The notes below the pieces were generated by a model. That model was not told the origin of the DNA. It saw nothing but the letters and a program-made list of their open reading frames with translations, and did not search any database. From Candidatus Melainabacteria bacterium (GTDB lineage Bacteria; Cyanobacteriota; Vampirovibrionia; LMEP-6097), in assembly GCA_028817775.1 (NCBI GenBank), contig JAPPOW010000098.1, forward strand, positions 2,852-12,755: DNA of 9,904 nt, in the 5' to 3' direction. Each line of letters starts with the position of its first letter. Position 1 is the stretch's first letter. Below, in pieces: positions 5,558 to 9,904 of this stretch. The position numbers and the translations under genes were made by a program.

Positions 5558-6850
5558 TTGGCTTTAACACAACTAAATAGAACTAGATCGCAAGAACTCT
5601 TTGCAGAGGCTAATGCTTTGATGCCTGGTGGAGTAAATTCTCCGGTGCGGGCATTTAAGTCTATTGACTCTTCGCCGGTCTTCTTTAAACGCGGCAAGGG
5701 CGCCTATCTCTGGGATGAGGACAATAACAAGTATATAGATTTTGTTGCTTCTTGGGGACCAATGATTCTGGGTCATGCTGACCCAGATATCGAAGCAGCT
5801 TTGAAAGAAGTTGTGGAGAGTGGTACTAGCTTTGGTGCGCCAACTCGACTCGAGAATGAGATGGCAGCTGAAGTAATTAAATGTGTGCCATCAATTGAAA
5901 TGGTGCGTATGGTCAATTCAGGTACTGAAGCGGTGATGTCTGCTTTGCGTCTTGCTCGTGCTTATACTTCACAGCGTAATCCTAAGCAAACTAAGATCAT
6001 TAAGTTCAAGGGTTGTTACCATGGGCACGCTGATTCTTTATTAGTGCAAGCAGGCTCTGGAGTGGCTACGCTAGGTTTGCCTGATAGCCCTGGGGTAACG
6101 GCCAATGCTACTCAGGATACGATTTTAGCTGACTACAATAATCCTGATGCAGTTACTGAGATTTTTGAAAAATACCCGGGTGAGATTTCTGGGGTAATTT
6201 TGGAGCCAGTGATTGGCAATGCCGGTTGTATCCCACCTAAACCTGGTTACTTAGAATTTTTGCGTGAGATTACCAGTGCTCATGATGCGCTCTTGATTTT
6301 TGATGAAGTGATGACCGGCTTCCGTGTAGCGCTTGGTGGCGCACAAGAAAAATTTGGAGTAATGCCAGACATTACTACTCTAGGGAAAGTGATTGGTGGT
6401 GGCTTACCAGTGGGGGCTTACGGTGGGCGCAAAGAAATCATGCAGATGGTTGCTCCAGCTGGTCCTATGTATCAAGCTGGTACTCTCTCTGGTAATCCAC
6501 TAGCTATGACTGCTGGTTTAACTTGCCTGAAAAAAATCCAAGCCCCTGGTTTCTATGATGAGCTTGAACGTAAGGCTAATTACTTAATCAATGGAATGAA
6601 GCAGGCAATCGATGCTCCGCTACAAACAACAGTCTGTGGTGGTATGTTTGGCTTTGCTTTCTCGTCAGAGCCTATTCATAATTTTGCTGATAGTTCTAAT
6701 ATGGATATTGAGAGATTCAAGCAGTTCTACTTATCAATGCTTGAACAAGGGGTTTACTTCGCTCCTTCAGCCTATGAAGCTGGTTTTGTATCTGCACAAC
6801 ATAGTGATGAGGATCTTGACCAGGTAATAGCGGCCTCTAAAAATAGCTAG
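5558..6850 (+). CDS. hemL: Glutamate-1-semialdehyde 2,1-aminomutase
   Basis: PLP enzyme that turns glutamate-1-semialdehyde into 5-aminolevulinate, the last step of the C5 route to haem and other tetrapyrroles. The 430 residues are full length. Landmarks in order: PGGVNSPVRAF (23-33), SWGPMILGH (65-73), NSGTEAVMSALRLAR (120-134), the CYHGHADS region (153-160), DEVMTGFR (249-256), the PLP lysine K277 in TLGKVIGGGLPVGAYGG, and GTLSGNP (308-314). Translation starts at TTG 5558, three bases after the acpP stop and with AAAGG upstream, so coupling to acpP is likely. hemA and other haem genes are not nearby. Co-transcription of a haem gene with fabG and acpP is uncommon. Its TAG shares the palindrome CTAG with the stop of the convergent peptidase gene. 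Confidence 0.96.
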   Translation: MALTQLNRTRSQELFAEANALMPGGVNSPVRAFKSIDSSPVFFKRGKGAYLWDEDNNKYIDFVASWGPMILGHADPDIEAALKEVVESGTSFGAPTRLENEMAAEVIKCVPSIEMVRMVNSGTEAVMSALRLARAYTSQRNPKQTKIIKFKGCYHGHADSLLVQAGSGVATLGLPDSPGVTANATQDTILADYNNPDAVTEIFEKYPGEISGVILEPVIGNAGCIPPKPGYLEFLREITSAHDALLIFDEVMTGFRVALGGAQEKFGVMPDITTLGKVIGGGLPVGAYGGRKEIMQMVAPAGPMYQAGTLSGNPLAMTAGLTCLKKIQAPGFYDELERKANYLINGMKQAIDAPLQTTVCGGMFGFAFSSEPIHNFADSSNMDIERFKQFYLSMLEQGVYFAPSAYEAGFVSAQHSDEDLDQVIAASKNS

Positions 6851-7623
6851 TTGCTTGCATTAGCTTGCAGTTCTTGTAGATATTTAATTCTATCCTTGCT
6901 CGCTGGGTGTGAGCCTAGGTAACTCTGGTCCAGATCTGAGAAAGCATTACCCTTAGCAGCATCTCTTTCAAAGAAATCAAGGAATTTATCAAGTTCTTGG
7001 TAAGTATTGCTAATTAATTCAAAAGCTAATCTATCAGCATTCTTCTCCCAGCCTCTATTGCTGGCTTTCATGGTCAGTGCTGGTACAAACTGCATACTAA
7101 TCAAGCCTTCTGGATTGAGAAAGCTAGTGAATATTTGGTAGAGTACAGCTCTACCCTTGCCACGACTACAGTGCCTGAGCTGATGGTGGGCAAGCTCATG
7201 AGCAATAATGAAAGCAAGTCCAGTCTCTTCCTCGCTTCTTTCAATTAGTTTTTTGGTGACATAGATTTTGCCACCAATTGCTGCAAATGCATTTTCATAA
7301 CCTTTCTCTACGACTTTGATTGTATATGGTAGATCACGCAAACTATCTTCGTTTGCTGCAATAAGTTTATCGAGTATCTTTTCTACGCGTTCTTGTTCTT
7401 CTTTGAATACTTTCTTTTCTTTGATTGCTTCAGTATTGGCGAATAAGTTTCTTTCTAGATCGTCTGGGAATTGAGAGAGGGCGATATCCATAAGACTAAA
7501 CAAGATGAAGAAAACTACTACTAAGCCAAAGGCGAACTTCAGAGTTTTGATTGACCATAATTCATCGTAATTTCCAGTAGAAACGTCACGGGTAAGATTT
7601 AATTCTTTGACTTGAAATTTCAT
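6847..7623 (-). CDS. Membrane-anchored M48-family zinc metallopeptidase
   Basis: Likely a membrane protein-quality-control protease of family M48 (HtpX/BepA/YcaL-like). The 258 residues hold one membrane segment (about 30-48), then a linker rich in E and K (65-90). The catalytic domain follows: NAFAAIGGKIYVTKKLI (111-127), HELAHH with zinc ligands H142 and H146 and catalytic E143, a likely third ligand E193 in EKNAD, and SHPASKDRI (238-246). All active-site parts are present. Charges around the single anchor favour N-inside, catalytic domain outside; this is inference. It is the last gene of a four-gene operon and its ATG overlaps the previous stop in ATGA. The gene ends in a CTAG shared with hemL. 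Substrates are unknown; the YbjQ-like neighbours may be partners. Confidence 0.9.
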   Translation of the reverse strand: MKFQVKELNLTRDVSTGNYDELWSIKTLKFAFGLVVVFFILFSLMDIALSQFPDDLERNLFANTEAIKEKKVFKEEQERVEKILDKLIAANEDSLRDLPYTIKVVEKGYENAFAAIGGKIYVTKKLIERSEEETGLAFIIAHELAHHQLRHCSRGKGRAVLYQIFTSFLNPEGLISMQFVPALTMKASNRGWEKNADRLAFELISNTYQELDKFLDFFERDAAKGNAFSDLDQSYLGSHPASKDRIKYLQELQANASN

Positions 7624-8036
7624 GGCAATAGTGCAGTGGCGTAAGCATGAGCCTCAACGTAGCCAAAACCAAGATTGATAGTATCAACTCTAAGGTTAGC
7701 AAAGGCTAGAGCTTCAGGGTTCTTCTCTATTAGTCGAAGTACAGCTTCTCTCCTTGCTCTGTCTAGTAGAGATTCATAGGCAGGAATCGAACCGCCAAAA
7801 ATATTAATCACTGTTGCTACTAAGCTTTTGAATTGAGAGACTGCAATGACCACATTTTGAGAGCAAGCAATAGTTTTGCCTTGGTGATCATCCGGTTCAA
7901 CACTATGCATTTCTATATGCCTATATTTATCTTCACGTTTACGGATATTGTCTAAATGTTCACCTTCTACAAAACCACAGATTTTGTAGAGTAGATAGAG
8001 TGTGATTATTAGAGATAGTATTGAAATTGAATTCAT
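7620..8036 (-). CDS. Membrane-anchored YbjQ-like protein
   Basis: A 138-residue protein with an N-terminal hydrophobic helix (about 4-22) and then a domain resembling the YbjQ/UPF0145 (putative heavy-metal-binding) family. NIFGGSIPAYESLLDRARREAVLRLI (split here as residues 78-103) parallels NMFGGEVIGYTELLKEAR of the upstream gene. The final VEAHAYATAL parallels its closing AEILVYGTAV. It therefore looks like a diverged duplicate that gained a membrane anchor and a charged linker (about 25-55). Basic residues after the helix suggest a cytoplasmic domain. Its start overlaps the upstream stop and its stop overlaps the peptidase start, both as ATGA. The conserved ELGANA stretch of YbjQ has changed to NPEALAFA, so function may have shifted. 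The biochemical role is unknown. Confidence 0.75.
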   Translation of the reverse strand: MNSISILSLIITLYLLYKICGFVEGEHLDNIRKREDKYRHIEMHSVEPDDHQGKTIACSQNVVIAVSQFKSLVATVINIFGGSIPAYESLLDRARREAVLRLIEKNPEALAFANLRVDTINLGFGYVEAHAYATALLP

Positions 8037-8353
8037 GCTTCTTCTACTTTGACGGCAGTGCCATAGACCAAGATCTCTGCAGTACCCGATTTGATTGAAG
8101 CAGTGCTAAATCTAATATTGACAATAGCGTTGGCTCCAAGTTCACTTGCTTGTAGTAACATTCTTTCAGTCGCTTCTTTACGGGCTTCTTTAAGCAGTTC
8201 AGTATAGCCAATAACTTCACCACCAAACATATTGACCATCATTGCCATTAAGTCACTAACTATGTTTCTTGCTCTTACAGTCGCTCCCATGACAAGCCCA
8301 TAGTGCTCGATAATTTTTTTGTCGCGGATAGATTCTATATTAGTCAGCTCCAT
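8033..8353 (-). CDS. YbjQ/UPF0145-family protein
   Basis: A 106-residue cytoplasmic protein, close to the usual length of the YbjQ family (annotated as putative heavy-metal binding; no proven activity). Diagnostic stretches are VRARNIVSD (26-34), FGGEVIGYTELLKEARKEA (43-61), ASELGANAIVNIRF (69-82) and EILVYGTAV (93-101). Family members form pentameric rings in solved structures, as I recall. A longer frame begins at 8413, but ATG 8353 has GGAG 8 nt upstream and gives the family N-terminus. The start overlaps the end of the membrane-protein gene by 14 bp, and the stop overlaps the next gene in ATGA. It has no cysteine and few histidines, so metal binding is not evident from the sequence. Confidence 0.88.
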   Translation of the reverse strand: MELTNIESIRDKKIIEHYGLVMGATVRARNIVSDLMAMMVNMFGGEVIGYTELLKEARKEATERMLLQASELGANAIVNIRFSTASIKSGTAEILVYGTAVKVEEA

Positions 8354-9527
8354 ATACTTTACTCCAGTCTGTTTGGGCCCAGTCTTGTTTGTTGTAGTTT
8401 GTTTGTCCTGCAAGTTCTTTCCTTCTTTGTTCTACTTGGTGTGCTTCTTTTTGTGCATTGAGTTGGATTTGTTTCATTCGTTCTTTGAACTCAGGACCAG
8501 TGAATTTGTTCACCATGCTGAGGATATAGATGGCAATAACTACCAGGATGACTACTATGTACATTGATTTTGCTCGTGTGCTAACTTTCCCTGGAGGATT
8601 GAAGTCATGTCTGCTTTGGATATCGTAGTAGAGTGCTTTCATGACCCCTATAAAGGTCGTACTGGCTGGACCTAATATAAGAGCCAGCACTAGGCCAACT
8701 AATATTCCAGGTATCGAAGCAAGTGCGCCTAGTCCAGAACTGAAGATAGATAGCAGGGCACCAGGTCCAGTGGCAATCCCAGTGATCATTGCTGGAAGTT
8801 GGTAAGCAAGTATCCCAATCACAAAACACTGAATTGCTGAATGGAAACATGTGATTAGAGGGATTGATAGAATGTGTTCTTTTAGGATTTTCTGATCTGG
8901 GAAATTGCCTGTTAGTTTTGCAAAAGGTAAGAAATTGTATTTAAGCGACTTGGTCATAATATTGTAAAGTCCCCAAACCAAGGCAATTAATGAGATAAGC
9001 AAGCTATAAATTCCATTTGGAATTATAGTTGAAATTAGACAGATATTCATTCCTAAGCATATGTACCAAAACAGCTTGTCAAAGATATCAAAGTAGCAGC
9101 TCCAGAATGCACCCAAGATTTTCATGATACCGCTCAAGGCTTTCTTTGAGCTTAAGCCTTCTCCTACAAAATTCTTGCCGTAGACCAGTTCATTGAAACC
9201 ACTAGCTTCAACTATTGCAATTGCTGAAGAAGGAATGGAACTGAAAAATACGGCCGAAAATGCGAAACCACTGAACAAGGTTATAGCAAGATTAGTCTGG
9301 TTCTGGTTGGCTAGATAGATCGCAACGAGTCCACCTGGCACCGTGAATAACAATAGGGTAAGTAATCCCCATAGAGTAGTGATTAAATTAAATACACCAA
9401 CTGCAATATGAGTTACTGCCATCATCGTAAATTCCTTGAGATGTTTTTGCGTAAAAATCCATGCTAAACCAACAATGTTGGCAAATGAGGTCTCTGTATA
9501 TCTTTCTTCTAATCGTTCTTGATCCAT
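8340..9527 (-). CDS. Multi-pass membrane protein, first gene of YbjQ/M48 operon
   Basis: A 395-residue integral membrane protein that I cannot place firmly in a family. Hydrophobic segments lie at about 36-60, 62-74, 80-106, 152-168, 172-190, 220-245, 250-288 and 322-340. The segment at 250-288 is rich in glycine and alanine. The motif ALYYDIQSRHDFNP (298-311) resembles the LYYDLRxRxEG signature near the end of membrane proteins related to the GDPD membrane domain; this is a weak hint. After the last helix comes a charged, probably coiled-coil tail (345-372) and a tryptophan-containing end (QDWAQTDWSKVYGAD). The short soluble N-terminus (1-30) has no signal peptide. ATG 9527 follows TAAGG 8 nt upstream. 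The gene overlaps the YbjQ gene by 14 bp, so the products probably act together at the membrane. Confidence 0.8.
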   Translation of the reverse strand: MDQERLEERYTETSFANIVGLAWIFTQKHLKEFTMMAVTHIAVGVFNLITTLWGLLTLLLFTVPGGLVAIYLANQNQTNLAITLFSGFAFSAVFFSSIPSSAIAIVEASGFNELVYGKNFVGEGLSSKKALSGIMKILGAFWSCYFDIFDKLFWYICLGMNICLISTIIPNGIYSLLISLIALVWGLYNIMTKSLKYNFLPFAKLTGNFPDQKILKEHILSIPLITCFHSAIQCFVIGILAYQLPAMITGIATGPGALLSIFSSGLGALASIPGILVGLVLALILGPASTTFIGVMKALYYDIQSRHDFNPPGKVSTRAKSMYIVVILVVIAIYILSMVNKFTGPEFKERMKQIQLNAQKEAHQVEQRRKELAGQTNYNKQDWAQTDWSKVYGAD

Positions 9528-9542
9528 AACAATTACCTTATT

Positions 9543-9561
9543 CCCCCTAAATGCTAGGGGG
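9543..9561. other. GC-rich hairpin in operon leader
   Basis: CCCCCTA (9543-9549) and TAGGGGG (9555-9561) form a perfect 7-bp stem with a 5-nt loop, 16 bp upstream of the membrane-protein ATG on the minus strand. In the leader RNA it would sit just before the ribosome binding region. On the plus strand it is followed at some distance by TATTTTTC, so it might end transcription there, though no plus-strand gene precedes it. Confidence 0.4.
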
Positions 9562-9703
9562 TTAAGGGTATTTTTCTGAGAATGATTGTGCTATAAATCG
9601 GTCATTGAGCCTATTGAGTTTTGATTTTATAGTTCAAACTCTGCTTTGACACTTTCTTGCAGATTGACTCCTGAATTTAACTATCAAAACTCATTAGCCA
9701 TAC

Positions 9704-9731
9704 TTGGTGGAAGGCTTGTGGTGAGTATAAT
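9704..9731 (+). promoter_or_regulatory. Candidate plus-strand promoter facing the right edge
   Basis: TTGGTG (9704-9709), a 16-nt spacer and a perfect TATAAT (9726-9731). Transcription would run into the stem-loop units and off the window. Nothing downstream can be assigned with confidence, so the promoter call rests on the hexamers alone. Confidence 0.4.
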
Positions 9732-9750
9732 TAGGGCAATTAGTGATTTA

Positions 9751-9900
9751 TTCGAACGTAGCCGAAAACCAGGGAGCTTGCTCCCTGGATGAGGCGAGAG
9801 AGAACCCCAATTTTGCCGGTTCGTTTTCGAAGAAAACGACAAATCGAGCAATTAAAACTCGGTAGCTTTGCTGCCGAGATGCGAGATTTGAGGCAAAATT
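9751..9900 (+). repeat. Two related stem-loop units, right edge
   Basis: Unit 1 has AAAAC, a hairpin CCAGGGAGC/GCTCCCTGG (9769-9788, 9-bp stem, TT loop) and then ATGAGGCGAG. Unit 2 has AAAAC-TCGG context, a hairpin CTCGGTAGC/GCTGCCGAG (9858-9878, one G-T pair, TTT loop) and then ATGCGAG. Both keep AGC-TT-GCT at the loop while the outer stem bases differ. Flanks can extend both stems imperfectly (CAAAT at about 9840 with ATTTG at 9886-9890). Between them lies another hairpin, TCGTTTTC/GAAAACGA (9821-9839). This could be a repeat family or structured RNA. Confidence 0.45.
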
Positions 9901-9904
9901 TATA

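Larger units (their letters stand above)
9528..9768. other. Leader/intergenic region right of the operon
   Basis: No protein gene is visible here. It carries the upstream region of the minus-strand operon, including the hairpin at 9543-9561. An inverted repeat has arms TGAGTTTTGAT (9615-9625) and ATCAAAACTCA (9683-9693) 57 bp apart. A candidate plus-strand promoter lies at 9704-9731. No clear minus-strand -35/-10 pair was found for the operon; TAAGGT 7 nt before ATG 9527 is a poor match. Confidence 0.45.

Noticed and set aside
8354..8413. A longer YbjQ protein starting at 8413.
   Set aside because: The extra 20 residues lie fully inside the upstream gene in another frame and are not part of the family; ATG 8353 has a GGAG site at good distance.
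9751..9904. A CRISPR array or tmRNA gene at the right edge.
   Set aside because: The two units are imperfect, have no regular spacers, and I see no tRNA-like ends or tag-peptide frame.

Overview
The window is a compact, moderately AT-rich stretch of bacterial chromosome with 11 protein-coding genes. It carries no tRNA, rRNA, CRISPR array or transposase that I can recognise. The organism cannot be named from the sequence. It respires with a Bacillus-type (type B) succinate dehydrogenase/fumarate reductase iron-sulfur subunit, makes 5-aminolevulinate by the glutamate (C5) route, and has type II fatty acid synthesis and trans-translation. Gene starts lie unusually close to -10-like hexamers and Shine-Dalgarno sites are mostly weak. 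This suggests a lineage that uses leaderless mRNAs, possibly a little-studied phylum; that is inference only.

Layout, left to right. Bases 1-390 have no gene, but hold a fragment of a dispersed GTCATTGCGAGGA-type repeat and a hairpin. On the minus strand, sdhB is followed by a sugar ABC-transporter permease with overlapping stop and start (TAATG). sdhB is divergent from smpB (plus), and a perfect 27-bp palindrome sits between their promoters. smpB runs tail to tail, with a 4-bp overlap, into a 192-aa gene of unknown function (minus). That gene is divergent from a Fic-family AMPylase-like gene (plus). The shared 98-bp Fic intergenic region carries two similar inverted repeats placed over the promoter elements and the fic start codon. 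A palindromic repeat overlaps and supplies the fic stop codon.

Next comes a plus-strand biosynthetic cluster, fabG-acpP-hemL, in which hemL starts 3 bp after acpP. It meets, with a shared CTAG stop, a minus-strand operon of four overlapping genes: a 395-aa multi-pass membrane protein, a YbjQ-family protein, a membrane-anchored YbjQ-like protein and a membrane M48 zinc peptidase. The last 377 bp hold a leader hairpin, a candidate plus-strand promoter and two related stem-loop units that run off the edge.

The strongest candidates for something new are (1) the Fic/192-aa divergent module with its twin operators, (2) the four-gene YbjQ/M48 membrane operon, and (3) the repeated spacing of a -10-like box 6-8 nt upstream of ATG in four genes. 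Fusion of sdhB to a lone sugar permease in one transcription unit is also unusual.
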